Notes under the pieces: model-generated
Told to the model about the DNA's origin: nothing
Database searches by the model: none
What the model saw: only the letters and a program-made list of their open reading frames with translations
In this document: positions 28,028 through 36,645 of the stretch, one piece after another
How positions within the stretch are numbered: position 1 is the first letter of the stretch
Layout of the letters: each line of letters opens with the position of its first letter
Origin: Spirosoma foliorum
GTDB taxonomy: Bacteria > Bacteroidota > Bacteroidia > Cytophagales > Spirosomataceae
Assembly: GCF_014117325.1 (NCBI RefSeq)
Contig: NZ_CP059732.1
Coordinates: 434,001 to 498,000 of the forward strand
Direction: 5' to 3'
Length of the DNA stretch: 64,000 bases
Translations under genes and position numbers: made by a program

Positions 28028-28486
28028 CTACTCGTAGAAATCGAAAATATATTTTGGTTCATAGGGCACTTCGAAACGCTTTAAAAATGTCAAATACTCT
28101 TCTCGGAAAGTTCGTTTTCTGTGATGTTCTTCCTGATTCAGTACATATTGAATCACATCTTTTACCTGCGATTGGCCATAGGTAAAAGCGCCATAACCTT
28201 CCTGCCAAGCAAACTTTTGAGACCATCCTTTCTCCTTAATGAAGCCTGATGAGGATGCCTTTACATCACGTACTAAATCGGATATGGTAAGCGTGGGCCC
28301 AAAACCAATGAATAAATGAGCATGATCAGGCATGCAATGGATGGCTAATAACTTAGCTCCGCGGTTTTGGACAATGGCGGTTATGTAGCTATGCAGGTCA
28401 TTCTTGTGTTCACTGGAAATAAGATTTTGACGCCCTTTAACAGCAAAGACAATTTGGACATAAAGCTGGGTATAAGTGTTAGGCAT
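28028..28486 (-). CDS. Y1 (HUH) transposase, REP-associated IS200-like type
   Basis: A 152-residue single-strand transposase of the Y1_Tnp family (PF01797). The metal-binding HUH motif reads HAH at residues 55-57 (CMPDHAHLF). The catalytic Tyr is most likely Tyr114 in VIQYVLNQEEHH, with the usual Gln118. WQEGYGAFTYG at about 94-104 is characteristic of the Bacteroidota group. The protein is full length with a normal start and stop, so it may be active. It lies between two REP-like clusters (27845-28008 and 28579-28744) with no second gene, which fits a domesticated REP-associated transposase (RAYT) rather than a classical IS with terminal hairpins only. Confidence 0.92.
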   Translation of the reverse strand: MPNTYTQLYVQIVFAVKGRQNLISSEHKNDLHSYITAIVQNRGAKLLAIHCMPDHAHLFIGFGPTLTISDLVRDVKASSSGFIKEKGWSQKFAWQEGYGAFTYGQSQVKDVIQYVLNQEEHHRKRTFREEYLTFLKRFEVPYEPKYIFDFYE

Positions 28487-28578
28487 AGTTCAAGGATTTA
28501 TAATCCTTAGACGGTTGAGGTAAGCGAAAGCATCACAATTGTCCCTACTCAATTGTAAAGTCGATCATATTCAATAGC

Positions 28579-28744
28579 TAGCTCCGTTAGGAGCGACCTG
28601 TTAATAGAAACCAGTTGTGTTAAATTAGTTGAGCCCCGTTAGGGGCGACCCTAATCGTGTGAATAGTTCGGTCGCCCCTAACGGGGCTTTGATTGTGGGT
28701 GATTTGAGCGAGATTCTATTGACCGGCCACCCCTAACGGGGTTA
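28579..28744. repeat. REP-like cluster, right flank of the transposase
   Basis: Direct repeat of the left cluster: A 28579-28610, B 28633-28650, B' 28670-28687 and A' 28716-28744. B and B' are identical to those on the left and form a perfect 18-bp inverted pair. The spacers between units have diverged, whereas the hairpin units are preserved. Confidence 0.9.
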
Positions 28745-28749
28745 CATAC

Positions 28750-28782
28750 AAAAAAACGCACCCTCACCATAGTCAGGATGCG
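28750..28782 (-). terminator. Rho-independent terminator of the SDR/TspO-like operon
   Basis: Stem 28757-28764 with 28775-28782 (7 of 8 pairs, CGCACCCT and AGGATGCG). On the minus strand it is followed by T7 or longer. It lies 24 bases after the stop at 28806. Confidence 0.75.
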
Positions 28783-28805
28783 CTTTGTAATGAATATAAC
28801 GTCTA

Positions 28806-29756
28806 TCAATCCAACCCTTCAGCTTCTATAGGCTTCATGCGCTCGCGGGCGATTTCGGCTTGATGGGGTTCTCTGGTTTCAACGGGACCTGCCAGTACTT
28901 CAGCTTCGGCATCGTACACAACAAAATTGTCGTAATCGTGGAATTTGCCTTTGGGGAGCCAGTAAGCCAGTAAAGCGGCATAAACCGTTGCTAGTGCACC
29001 GGCTGTCTGACCAACAATAGGCTCTTTCGACCACTGTCGACTGGCAATTCCGGCAAAGCCAGCTACGAATGGGAGCATGTACCAGGGGTCATTCAGCCGT
29101 CGGGCAATAAAATAACCTGCCAGTGCTGTGGTGGCCAGAATACCTGCCGATATTGGTTCATCTCGTTCCTCATCAGGTTTCCAGGCATTCAGCGTTAGTA
29201 TCGTGTTGGGCGTACCCACAACGGTAGCGGCCGTGAGCCAGCCAGCATACAGGCTTACCGGAATGCGAAGGTATTTTTCGGGCGAAGGCACATCGGTTTT
29301 ACCAATTTCCAGGCTCTGGTGTAATGCTAAAGCCGCTGGTAAATTAAACTTCGTAGTGAGGTCGGAAATGACAATGCTCCGTGGATCATTCTCCGAAAAG
29401 AACCGCCCGAAAATAGCGTTGAGCGACCAGCTGGCCCACCACCAGGGTAGTGCCTTTTCGTAACGCGGGTTGTGCTCCTGCGAAGGCAATGCCTGGTGCA
29501 CTAGTAGGGCGGTCAGACCAGAGTAAATGGTAGACCACACAGCACCAAAGGCCCAGCCTGCCGGAACGATCATGTTCTTTTCGAACACTTGCTCATATTC
29601 TTCTGGCACATCGTATTCGTAGGCCAGTCCGCCTTTCTCGGCTTCTTTTCTGGCCTTACTTTCCTGCCGTGCCCGACTGCTCGATACGGTTGTGTAAATG
29701 ATACTGCCAACGGCGAAGGCGGCTGTCGCAATTCGCCAGAATGAAGAGTTTTTCAT
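28806..29756 (-). CDS. TspO/MBR-like tryptophan-rich membrane protein
   Basis: A 316-residue polytopic membrane protein. The segment MIVPAGWAFGAVWSTIYSG followed by LPWWWASWSLNAIFGRFF resembles the PPGWxFxxxWxxxY and Trp-rich helices of TspO/MBR proteins, which bind porphyrins and cholesterol-like ligands. It is about twice as long as TspO (about 160 residues), with an extra N-terminal basic helix (RARQESKARKEAEK) and a hydrophilic C-terminal tail, so it is a distant relative at best. It lies 13 bases after the SDR gene, a clear two-gene operon. Confidence 0.65.
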   Translation of the reverse strand: MKNSSFWRIATAAFAVGSIIYTTVSSSRARQESKARKEAEKGGLAYEYDVPEEYEQVFEKNMIVPAGWAFGAVWSTIYSGLTALLVHQALPSQEHNPRYEKALPWWWASWSLNAIFGRFFSENDPRSIVISDLTTKFNLPAALALHQSLEIGKTDVPSPEKYLRIPVSLYAGWLTAATVVGTPNTILTLNAWKPDEERDEPISAGILATTALAGYFIARRLNDPWYMLPFVAGFAGIASRQWSKEPIVGQTAGALATVYAALLAYWLPKGKFHDYDNFVVYDAEAEVLAGPVETREPHQAEIARERMKPIEAEGLD

Positions 29757-29769
29757 ACGATGTAATCAA

Positions 29770-30852
29770 TTAGACGGCTACTTCCTCTTCCACATCTTCT
29801 GCTTTCGACACAACCTTCTCTGCTTTGGCCTTCGTGGTCTGGTAGGCATCAACTACCGAATCGACTACGGTATCCAATAGTGACGAGAACGTGTCAGACA
29901 ATGTATCGCCCGCCGATTTCGCTTTGTACTTATACTTTGCCTTCGTGAAATCGCTTGTATTCTTGTAGCCAATTGTTAGGGCGATTCCGGCAATCACCGC
30001 AATACCGAAACCAATTCCCCAGGCTAATGAAATTTTAGGTTCGTTTTCGTCGGGCTCTGGTTTTTGCTTCATCTTATCGCGCATAACGGCCGCCAGGGTT
30101 TCCTGTGGCGCTACATAGGACAATACTTCGTACGATTTATTCTTAAATCCACCCGGAATAGCTTTGGACTTACCCGCCATAAGCGCATCGTAACCAGCTT
30201 TGGCAACCATAACCGGGTCTTGCACCTCGTCGGTTACTTTGGTATTCTCGGCACCCGCTTTAAAGAAGAAGTCGGTATCGGTGGCGTTTGGTAAAAGGGC
30301 CGTGATGGTTACGTGGGTATCTTTTACCTCGTTGATGAGCGACTGGGTGAAGTTGTAGACATACGCCTTCGTACCTGCATAAACGGCCATCAGTGGCGTA
30401 GGCGTGATGGACAGTAAAGATGCCAGATTTAGGATTTTTCCCTCATTACGCGCAAGCATATCGTACAGAAAGAGCTTCGTCATCTGCGTCAATGTCAGAA
30501 CGTTGAGGTGAATCATCGCTTTCTCTCGTTCCCAATCTGTATCAGTCGCAAAGAGACCGTATAACCCTACGCCCGCATCGTTGACCAGCACATCGACGGC
30601 AAGACCTTTGGCTTTCACCTGATTGTAGACATCCTGTGCAGCGTCTTCAGTCGCCAGATCTTTACCAATGACTGTGATCTCCTGGGTTCCGTAGTTGCTT
30701 TTAAACACATCGGCTAACCGATCCAACTTATCGTCGCTTCGGGCCACCAATATTAAGTTATAGCCATCCTGAGCAAACAGTTTAGCGAGTTCCTGGCCAA
30801 TGCCACTAGAGGCACCGGTGATCAGAGCAGTTTTTCCTGTTCCTGTGTTCAT
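29770..30852 (-). CDS. Short-chain dehydrogenase with a C-terminal membrane anchor
   Basis: A 360-residue SDR. The classical N-terminal domain has the cofactor loop TGASSGIG (12-19), NDAG (variant of NNAG) and the catalytic YAGTK near residue 158. Beyond residue 270 it differs from normal SDRs (about 250 residues): a hydrophobic helix (ISLAWGIGFGIAVIAGIALT) and a long tail rich in Lys, Ala and acidic residues (KAKAEKVVSKAEDVEEEVAV). The enzyme is thus probably held at the membrane, possibly beside the TspO-like protein made from the same operon. Substrate unknown. Confidence 0.85.
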   Translation of the reverse strand: MNTGTGKTALITGASSGIGQELAKLFAQDGYNLILVARSDDKLDRLADVFKSNYGTQEITVIGKDLATEDAAQDVYNQVKAKGLAVDVLVNDAGVGLYGLFATDTDWEREKAMIHLNVLTLTQMTKLFLYDMLARNEGKILNLASLLSITPTPLMAVYAGTKAYVYNFTQSLINEVKDTHVTITALLPNATDTDFFFKAGAENTKVTDEVQDPVMVAKAGYDALMAGKSKAIPGGFKNKSYEVLSYVAPQETLAAVMRDKMKQKPEPDENEPKISLAWGIGFGIAVIAGIALTIGYKNTSDFTKAKYKYKAKSAGDTLSDTFSSLLDTVVDSVVDAYQTTKAKAEKVVSKAEDVEEEVAV

Positions 30853-30961
30853 AACCGTTAGTTGTTCGTTACTACCCGTTATGAACTGTGACCGCCAGAA
30901 GTTGTTTTGAGAAAATAAATAGATTTCTAAATATGTCTAACTGAATTGGCGAAAAGAGCAG

Positions 30962-31007
30962 GTCATAAAAAAGCCATTCCTGCGCCCAGGAATGGCTTTT
31001 TTATGAC
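30962..31007. terminator. Bidirectional terminator, 21-bp perfect stem
   Basis: Arms 30962-30982 and 30987-31007 are perfect reverse complements around CGCC. The core is AAAAAAGCCATTCCTG, giving a T-run on both strands. On the minus strand it ends the DUF937-OmpA gene (stop at 31034). Confidence 0.9.
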
Positions 31008-31033
31008 TAAAATCTAGCGATGAAAACAGATAC

Positions 31034-32353
31034 TTATTTTACAACTACTTTCAAATCAATCTTTTTGAGGGTTGGTTTCGGAATGCGGGAGGTATCTCCT
31101 TTAGCCACTCCTGTACCACGCCCAATGGCATCGATTCGCATAAAATTAATGCCCGACGCCATCAACTGCTGCTTGATCTGATTTACCCGTTTAAACGACA
31201 AACTTTTGTTAGTAAACTCGCCTGTAGCATCATTGGCGTACCCAACAAGTTGTATCTGTAGCTGAGGATACGTTTTCAGAATCGTTGCCAATTCATTGAC
31301 AGTAGCCTGAGCGCCAGCCGTCATGGATAGCGAACCCGGTTGAAAGGTTATTCCGGTTAACGGAAATATGCGTCCTTTGGGTAAAGCCGCATTGCCGAGA
31401 TAAGGAGCTAGTTGCTGCGTTAGCCCCCCTGTTGCAACTGCCGACGTAGCTGCAACTGGCGTGGTTGCCGCTGGGGCTGGTTTTGGTGCCGTTTTCGCTG
31501 TTGAATCTTTAGGAACAGCCAATGACCGCGCAACGGTATCCGTCTGAACCGTATCCGCCATTGATGTGACCTCTATCGCTTCTTCGCCGTTCGAATATTT
31601 TTGCGTGTTCTGGTACAGGTAATAACCACCCACAGCCAGGGCTACAGCGATTAAAGCACCAACACCCCACTTAGTTAAGGTTTCGTTTTCTGAGTCAGAG
31701 TCATCGGTAGGCTCGTAGCTAATGGTGGGGCGAGTAACTGTGGTTGTCGTTCGTCCCGACGGTTCGGCTGTGGTTCGACGAGCGGGCATGGCTAAGCCAG
31801 CTACCACCTGATGCAATCCTACTTTTTCGACGAGTTGGGGCATAAAGTCCTCTGGTACAGCATTAACAAACGCATCACGTTCGCTGAATAAGGAAGCTGC
31901 GAGTCCGTCGGCATCTAATTTCTGATCTTTAACCTGCTTACCCAGCACATGCAGTACGATCGTTGTTGTTAACCCTAATAGGCCAATGGACGATGAATTG
32001 CGAATACCGGCATAGCCCGAAATCATGCTGCCAATTGAGCTTTTCATGGCGGGTAACAGATGGCTGATCACATCATTCCCCTGCGTAATGAGTGTGTTCG
32101 TGAGGGCAGCATCTTTTAATACAGCCGGCAGATTTTCAGTCAGGCTGCCGTCATACCGTCCTTTCTGTATATGATTGTAGAGCTGATTAACGCCAATTTC
32201 GCTGGTTGTGCGTTTCATCAGTCCACCTATAATGGTATAGACAAGCCCGTTAACGGCTTTAGTGGTTTTTTCGGTGGGTTCGTCGATGTATGTGGCAATA
32301 CGCGACAGAACGTCCGAGTTTAATACATTCGTTAGATTGGCAAATAAATTCAT
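31034..32353 (-). CDS. DUF937-OmpA fusion protein
   Basis: A 439-residue protein in three parts. Residues 1-190 are a DUF937 domain (MNLFANLTNVLNSDVLSRIA, helical). A single membrane helix follows near 228-246 (WGVGALIAVALAVGGYYLY), then a Pro/Ala/Thr-rich linker, and an OmpA-like peptidoglycan-binding domain from about 320 (LVGYANDATGEFTNKSLSFK, with the usual Asp and Arg contacts). The DUF937 part would sit in the cytoplasm and the OmpA domain in the periplasm, tying the inner membrane to the wall. This architecture is common in Bacteroidota; the role is unknown. Confidence 0.85.
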   Translation of the reverse strand: MNLFANLTNVLNSDVLSRIATYIDEPTEKTTKAVNGLVYTIIGGLMKRTTSEIGVNQLYNHIQKGRYDGSLTENLPAVLKDAALTNTLITQGNDVISHLLPAMKSSIGSMISGYAGIRNSSSIGLLGLTTTIVLHVLGKQVKDQKLDADGLAASLFSERDAFVNAVPEDFMPQLVEKVGLHQVVAGLAMPARRTTAEPSGRTTTTVTRPTISYEPTDDSDSENETLTKWGVGALIAVALAVGGYYLYQNTQKYSNGEEAIEVTSMADTVQTDTVARSLAVPKDSTAKTAPKPAPAATTPVAATSAVATGGLTQQLAPYLGNAALPKGRIFPLTGITFQPGSLSMTAGAQATVNELATILKTYPQLQIQLVGYANDATGEFTNKSLSFKRVNQIKQQLMASGINFMRIDAIGRGTGVAKGDTSRIPKPTLKKIDLKVVVK

Positions 32354-32506
32354 ATAATCAACAGACTCAATCAGGCAGAAAATAGGTGCTTATCGCTTAC
32401 ATCACAACCAAAACCGGGTCTCTAAGCACCATCGAAGTTTACATTGGGGATAAAATTAGGCAAGGTTTAGCAAAGGTCGCGCATGCCAGAATAATAAAAT
32501 ACCGAT

Positions 32507-32695
32507 TTATCGTTTAGGTAACCTTTCTATAACTTCCTGATATTCCGTCTCCACAGCCCGAAGCCGTTCCTGACAAAAGGTAATTAGGTCGGAAGCCAGC
32601 CTGATTTTGCCCGGTAATTCATCAAGCGGAACCTCGTCATTTTCTATTTCGTCGACCAGCGTAGTTAGTTGGTCATAAGCTTCCTGATAAGTCAT
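32507..32695 (-). CDS. xseB: Exodeoxyribonuclease VII small subunit
   Basis: A 62-residue helical protein, the usual XseB size. It pairs in several copies with XseA to degrade single-stranded DNA to short oligonucleotides. The segment YQEAYDQLTTLVDEIENDEV followed by LDEL is the family signature (first coiled-coil helix), and FCQERLRAVETEYQEV the second. The ATG at 32693-32695 is chosen; upstream in-frame codons fall in the palindrome between the two subunit genes. It lies about 95 bases after xseA on the same strand. Confidence 0.93.
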   Translation of the reverse strand: MTYQEAYDQLTTLVDEIENDEVPLDELPGKIRLASDLITFCQERLRAVETEYQEVIERLPKR

Positions 32696-32706
32696 TCTTT
32701 CTAGTA

Positions 32707-32799
32707 AGTTGTATAGTCGTACAGTTATGTGGTTGTAAAGTTTACAGGCCATTGCAGCTGCACTGATAGCCCAGTCTATAACTGTATGACTTTATAACT
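32707..32799. repeat. Locus-specific palindrome between xseA and xseB
   Basis: Arms 32707-32728 and 32778-32799 match at 19 of 22 positions, built of words such as GTCGTACAGTTAT and TATAACT. The right arm reaches 8 bases into the end of xseA (codons for the last residues and stop). Unusual as it splits two subunits of one enzyme. Confidence 0.6.
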
Positions 32800-33994
32800 C
32801 TATAACTTTAATTCCAATGCTACCGTCGTGCATTTGCACCTGGAGCGTTTCATTGGGTTGAATTGTAGCCGTTTGGGTTAGTATCCGACCGTTGCGAAGC
32901 AATAAAGCGTATCCTCGGCGAAGCACGTTAGCAGGATCGAGGTGACGCAGCGTAACGGCTTTTTCGGCTAAGTCGGTATGACGTTCGCGAAAGTACGTTT
33001 GACTTACAAAGCGTAATCGTTCTGTTTCCCGATCTAAATTCTCCCGAGCCGTTTGCAGTGCTTCACGAGCAACCAGTCGTACGCGTTCGTGTAACTGGAG
33101 ACAGGCTGCTTCAAATTGCCGATTGTGTTCAATCAAGAAAGCGGCTGCTTTGGTAGGCGTTTTCACGCTCTGGTGGCAAAGTAAATCGGTAATGCTCACG
33201 TTGCGCTCATGGCCAATGCCCGCCAGAATGGGAATCGGGAACCCGGCTACTGTTTCGCCCATCAAATACGTATCGAACGAACCGAAATCTAATTGCGAAC
33301 CACCACCACGCACGATGACAACAGCATCATAAGGTACTTCACTCGTGCGAATGCGCTCTAACTGGCCACAAATTGCCTTTTCTGCCCCTTGTCCCTGTAC
33401 TTGGGTCAAAAACTCATCGACTACAAAATCGTAGCCGAATGGATTTTGCGCCAGCTCGTGCCGAAAATCACGCCAGCCATCCGAATTTGGAGCCGTAATT
33501 AACGCCACTCGCTGGAAGACAACGGGCCGCGTCAACAACTGATTGGCTGTAATGTATTGTCCGGCTTCGACCCAGATAAGGTCGGGGTGATTCTTGACCA
33601 GTGAATCGAGAACCGCCTGCCGTTCTCGTTCCAGATTGCCCAGTGTATAGGATGGGTCAATTTTTAAAATTTCCAGGCGTAACCCATATACTGGACTAAA
33701 ACTCACCGATACCAGTAGTAAGAGCTGGATATTGCGGGCGAAAGATACCCCAGTAGCCTGTTCAAAGGCACTGATTGTATGATAATTCCGTCGCCAGATA
33801 CAGGCATCGAGTTTGGCTAAGGTTTCGCGTCCGGCAGATTCGCGTTCTACAAGCGTTAAAAAGCAATAGCCTCGATCTGGATAATTCTTAATATCGCTCG
33901 TTTCGGCCACGACCCACACAGCCTTCTGTCCGAAAGCTTCGTCAATGACGGCTTCGAGCGTAAACGCTAAATCAGAAAGGCGGATGGGAGACAT
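32792..33994 (-). CDS. xseA: Exodeoxyribonuclease VII large subunit
   Basis: A 400-residue protein that starts with the OB-fold DNA-binding domain (MSPIRLSDLAFTLEAVID, then WVVAETSDIKNYPDRGYCFLT) and continues with the catalytic exonuclease VII domain: VALITAPNSDGWRDF, VVIVRGGGSQLDFGSFD, GIGHERNVSITDLL. A helical C-terminal part binds XseB. It degrades single-stranded DNA in repair and recombination. It is somewhat shorter than the E. coli subunit (456), mainly in the coiled region, as is usual in Bacteroidota. Upstream lies the 29-bp palindrome and then pheS. Confidence 0.95.
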   Translation of the reverse strand: MSPIRLSDLAFTLEAVIDEAFGQKAVWVVAETSDIKNYPDRGYCFLTLVERESAGRETLAKLDACIWRRNYHTISAFEQATGVSFARNIQLLLLVSVSFSPVYGLRLEILKIDPSYTLGNLERERQAVLDSLVKNHPDLIWVEAGQYITANQLLTRPVVFQRVALITAPNSDGWRDFRHELAQNPFGYDFVVDEFLTQVQGQGAEKAICGQLERIRTSEVPYDAVVIVRGGGSQLDFGSFDTYLMGETVAGFPIPILAGIGHERNVSITDLLCHQSVKTPTKAAAFLIEHNRQFEAACLQLHERVRLVAREALQTARENLDRETERLRFVSQTYFRERHTDLAEKAVTLRHLDPANVLRRGYALLLRNGRILTQTATIQPNETLQVQMHDGSIGIKVIEL

Positions 33995-34006
33995 ATGGTA
34001 ATGATA

Positions 34007-34078
34007 GAATGAGTGAATGATAGAATGAATGAATAGGTTTTGCGTCAGTTATTCATTCATTCTATCATTCACTCATTC
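34007..34078. repeat. Perfect 29-bp palindrome between pheS and xseA
   Basis: Arms 34007-34035 and 34050-34078 are perfect reverse complements around a 14-base loop (GGTTTTGCGTCAGT). The arms consist of variations of GAATGA and ATAGAATGAATGAATA, with the outer copy ATGATAGAATGAGTG just outside. It fills the gap between the pheS stop and the xseA start, which lies 12 bases away. No T-tail is present. Confidence 0.92.
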
Positions 34079-34086
34079 AAAATTGA

Positions 34087-35130
34087 TTAAAGTCCTTCAA
34101 ACTGGCGGAGGAAACGGACGTCGTTTTCCGTGTATAGGCGCAGGTCATTTACCACGTATTTTAGCTGGGTGATTCGCTCAATGCCCATGCCAAAAGCAAA
34201 GCCTGTGTATTCTTCGGGGTCGATGCCGCAGTTAGCAATCACCTGTGGATCAACCATGCCCGATCCGGCAATTTCGACCCAACCCGAATGTTTACAGATG
34301 TTGCAACCCTTACCACCACAAATCTGACAGGAAATATCAATTTCTGCACTGGGTTCCGTAAACGGGAAGTAGGATGGACGGAAACGAATTTGGGTTCCGG
34401 GTTCGAACATCTCCTTTACGAAATGATAGAGCGTGTCTTTCAGGTCTTTGAATCCTACATTTCGATCAATGTAAATACCCTCAACCTGGTGGAACATACA
34501 GTGCGCCCGCGCCGAAATGGTTTCATTTCGATAAACCCGCCCCGGCATAATTGAGCGAATCGGTGGTTTCTGCCGTTCCATTAACCGGATCTGAACATTG
34601 GAGGTATGCGTCCGCAGCAGCATGTCGGCTGAAGTTTCGCCCGAGGTGGCTTTTTCGACAAAAAACGTGTCCTGCATATCGCGGGCCGGGTGATTGTCAG
34701 GGAAGTTGAGCGCCCCGAAGTTGTACCAATCCGACTCGATCTCGGGCCCATCGGCAACGTTAAACCCAATCCGTTCAAAAATCTGAATGATCCGTTGGCG
34801 GACCAGACTGAGTGGATGTTGCGTGCCCGTTAGATTCGGAATCGTAGGGAGAGTCAGATCGACAGGGGGAGCGCTATTGGCCGATGCCCGCTGTTCGTCA
34901 ATAACTTGGCTGAAGCTGTCAAACCGCTCCTGAGCCAGGTTTTTCAGGCCATTCAGCTCTTGCCCAACCGCCCGACGATCAGCTTGTGGAACACTTTTGA
35001 GTTGTTCGAACAACTCCGTAATGACGCCTTTACGGCTGATAAACCGCATACGGAACTCCTCTAATTGTTCCGGCGATGTAATGTTATATTGATCAATCTC
35101 GAGGTGGAGATCTTTTACTTTATCCAACAT
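34087..35130 (-). CDS. pheS: Phenylalanyl-tRNA synthetase alpha subunit
   Basis: A 347-residue class II aminoacyl-tRNA synthetase subunit that, with PheT, charges tRNA-Phe. The N-terminal coiled coil (1-85) is followed by the catalytic core with motif 2 (MPGRVYRNETISARAHCMFH) and motif 3 (FAFGMGIERITQL). A Cys cluster CQICGGKGCNIC near residue 270 is characteristic. pheT is not adjacent, which is common in Bacteroidota. A Bacteroidota -7 box lies 29-36 bases upstream of the start. Confidence 0.97.
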   Translation of the reverse strand: MLDKVKDLHLEIDQYNITSPEQLEEFRMRFISRKGVITELFEQLKSVPQADRRAVGQELNGLKNLAQERFDSFSQVIDEQRASANSAPPVDLTLPTIPNLTGTQHPLSLVRQRIIQIFERIGFNVADGPEIESDWYNFGALNFPDNHPARDMQDTFFVEKATSGETSADMLLRTHTSNVQIRLMERQKPPIRSIMPGRVYRNETISARAHCMFHQVEGIYIDRNVGFKDLKDTLYHFVKEMFEPGTQIRFRPSYFPFTEPSAEIDISCQICGGKGCNICKHSGWVEIAGSGMVDPQVIANCGIDPEEYTGFAFGMGIERITQLKYVVNDLRLYTENDVRFLRQFEGL

Positions 35131-35486
35131 ACGCTACTCGTTTCGCTATTCGCTTTCACAAAGGTAGGCAAAACTGGGAAGAGCGTACGAATGAGTTGAA
35201 GAAGACTCTGAGTGAGTCAGACCAGTTCGCGTAAAAATCTGAAAAAAATATACTGGTACATGGAATTTTTCATTTATTGATTAATCGGTAAATTGGTGCT
35301 GACTATTAATTAGTTATGATAATATCTGTAATTATATGACTGCGATTTACTAAGTAGGACTGATTCTTGTAGATTGATTCCATAGAGAATGAGTGATAGC
35401 TAGTTAATTCGGCATTTAAATCTGCAAACTAATCGACTGACTATCAACTCATAACTACTACTAATCAATTATATAACCAGACGATT
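35131..35486. other. Divergent intergenic region between pheS and the first LytTR gene
   Basis: About 356 AT-rich bases. The pheS-proximal end carries a -7-like box (35159-35166). The rest has no open frame or hairpin that stands out. LytTR proteins bind paired 9-bp direct repeats, but no convincing pair was found here by eye. Confidence 0.5.
35159..35166 (-). promoter_or_regulatory. Bacteroidota -7 box for pheS
   Basis: On the minus strand the sequence is TACCTTTG, an exact match to the Bacteroidota -7 consensus TAnnTTTG, 28 bases before the start codon. The -33 element is not clear. Confidence 0.55.
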
Positions 35487-35918
35487 ATGAACGCATTCGC
35501 TAACGACTCTATTTTCGACACACTGTCCATGCCTTTCCACAATAGTGTGGAAAAAATTGCCGATTCGACCTGTTTGCAGAAATTGCTCATTCCATTTTAT
35601 GACCGCAAACGCACAGTATCTGTCGACGAAATTGTACGATTAGAAGGATGCGGTAACTATACCAAATTTTTTCTGAAAGATGGCACCAAAATGTTGGTAT
35701 CCCGTACGCTAAAAGAATACGAAATTTTGCTTGATGGTCAGGCATTTGTTCGGGTCCATAAATCCTGCATTGTAAATCTTGGTTTTGTACGGAAGTTTTT
35801 TGTGAAGAAAGAAGGTGAACTTGAGTTGACTGATGGACAGCAAGTGAAAATATCACGTCGGCGTGCGCAAATGTTTATCGATCGTATTCGGACCTTTCAG
35901 CCTGTAGCTCTAAGCTAG
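35487..35918 (+). CDS. LytTR DNA-binding regulator, stand-alone
   Basis: A 143-residue protein consisting of a short N-terminal arm and one LytTR domain (PF04397, about 40-140). The pattern VDEIVRLEGCGNYTKFFLKDG, LVSRTLKEYE, FVRVHKSCIVNLGFV and VKISRRRAQ is the full domain. It has no receiver or sensor domain, so it must respond through a partner or by its own level. A closely related second copy follows at 36172-36591. A terminator with a T9 tail follows this gene, so the pair are separate transcripts. Confidence 0.9.
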   Translation: MNAFANDSIFDTLSMPFHNSVEKIADSTCLQKLLIPFYDRKRTVSVDEIVRLEGCGNYTKFFLKDGTKMLVSRTLKEYEILLDGQAFVRVHKSCIVNLGFVRKFFVKKEGELELTDGQQVKISRRRAQMFIDRIRTFQPVALS

Positions 35919-36034
35919 TTGAATTAGCGGGGTTTTTCCGAAAACTATAGCGCAAATTCACAGCCTGCTTTACTACGTAGTTTTACGCAATAGGGTGGGT
36001 AAATCCACCCAAATAATACACAGATTTTATCTGT

Positions 36035-36099
36035 AACGACCTGATTAATAATTGGTTATCTCTGCATGGGAGCCCTTATTGATCAGGTCGTTTTTTTTT
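36035..36099 (+). terminator. Rho-independent terminator after the first LytTR gene
   Basis: AACGACCTGAT (36035-36045) pairs perfectly with ATCAGGTCGTT (36082-36092), with T9 from 36091. The 36-base loop is long, but the stem plus T-tail is typical. Confidence 0.75.
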
Positions 36100-36171
36100 G
36101 AACCAGCATGCTTGAGGTAGCTTTGTTTCGCTAATCAGGAACTAAAAAACGAACCAAAACTACTCTCTACC

Positions 36172-36591
36172 ATGGAAGCTAAACTATTTTCATCTGCCCA
36201 ACCACTTTCCGTTGTCCCCCATTTTCCTTCTTCTTATCAGCGTAGTGCCCAACGCATTGCATTACCTTATCTGAATCGGACAATTTTTATTTCGGTGGAT
36301 GATATTTTGTGTTTACAGGGAGAGGGGAATTATACGTTTTTGCACACCCGCGATCGGAAACGATTTTTAGTGTCAAAAACGCTTAAAGAATTTGAAAAAA
36401 CATTAGATGGATCGATGTTTTTACGAATCCACAAATCATATATTGTCAATCTGGCTTACGTACAAAAAAGCATCTTTACACGGGATCGTCAGGTACGTTT
36501 AGCTGATGGCCGTGAAGTAGCCATATCTCGTCGTAGAATGAAAGATATCTCGTTCCAATTATCGCAATATTGGCAACGTCTATATAATTAA
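36172..36591 (+). CDS. LytTR DNA-binding regulator, paralogue
   Basis: A 139-residue stand-alone LytTR protein, paralogous to the one at 35487-35918: both share the layout VDDILCLQGEGNYT/VDEIVRLEGCGNYT, LVSKTLKEFE/LVSRTLKEYE, LRIHKSYIVNLAYV/VRVHKSCIVNLGFV and ISRRR. The first 40 residues differ completely, which suggests different partners or signals for the same type of DNA-binding head. The neighbouring gene on the other side encodes an outer-membrane barrel (convergent). Target genes are unknown. Confidence 0.9.
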   Translation: MEAKLFSSAQPLSVVPHFPSSYQRSAQRIALPYLNRTIFISVDDILCLQGEGNYTFLHTRDRKRFLVSKTLKEFEKTLDGSMFLRIHKSYIVNLAYVQKSIFTRDRQVRLADGREVAISRRRMKDISFQLSQYWQRLYN

Positions 36592-36645
36592 GAAGAGATT
36601 CCTTGGTGTGAATCAATTCTAAGATTTAACGGGTTAATTTGAAAG

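Larger units (their letters stand above)
27845..28744. mobile_element. REP-transposase unit (REPtron-like)
   Basis: A Y1 transposase gene flanked on both sides by the same A-B-B'-A' palindrome cluster of about 165 bases in direct orientation. The B and B' units are identical in the two clusters. In Proteobacteria such units are called REPtrons, where the RAYT protein acts on REP hairpins. Whether this one still moves cannot be read from one copy. Confidence 0.75.

Noticed and set aside
27845..28744. Possible CRISPR array because of repeated GCCCCGTTAGGGG units
   Set aside because: The units are in inverted pairs, spacers are irregular, and a Y1 transposase lies between the clusters. No cas gene is present.
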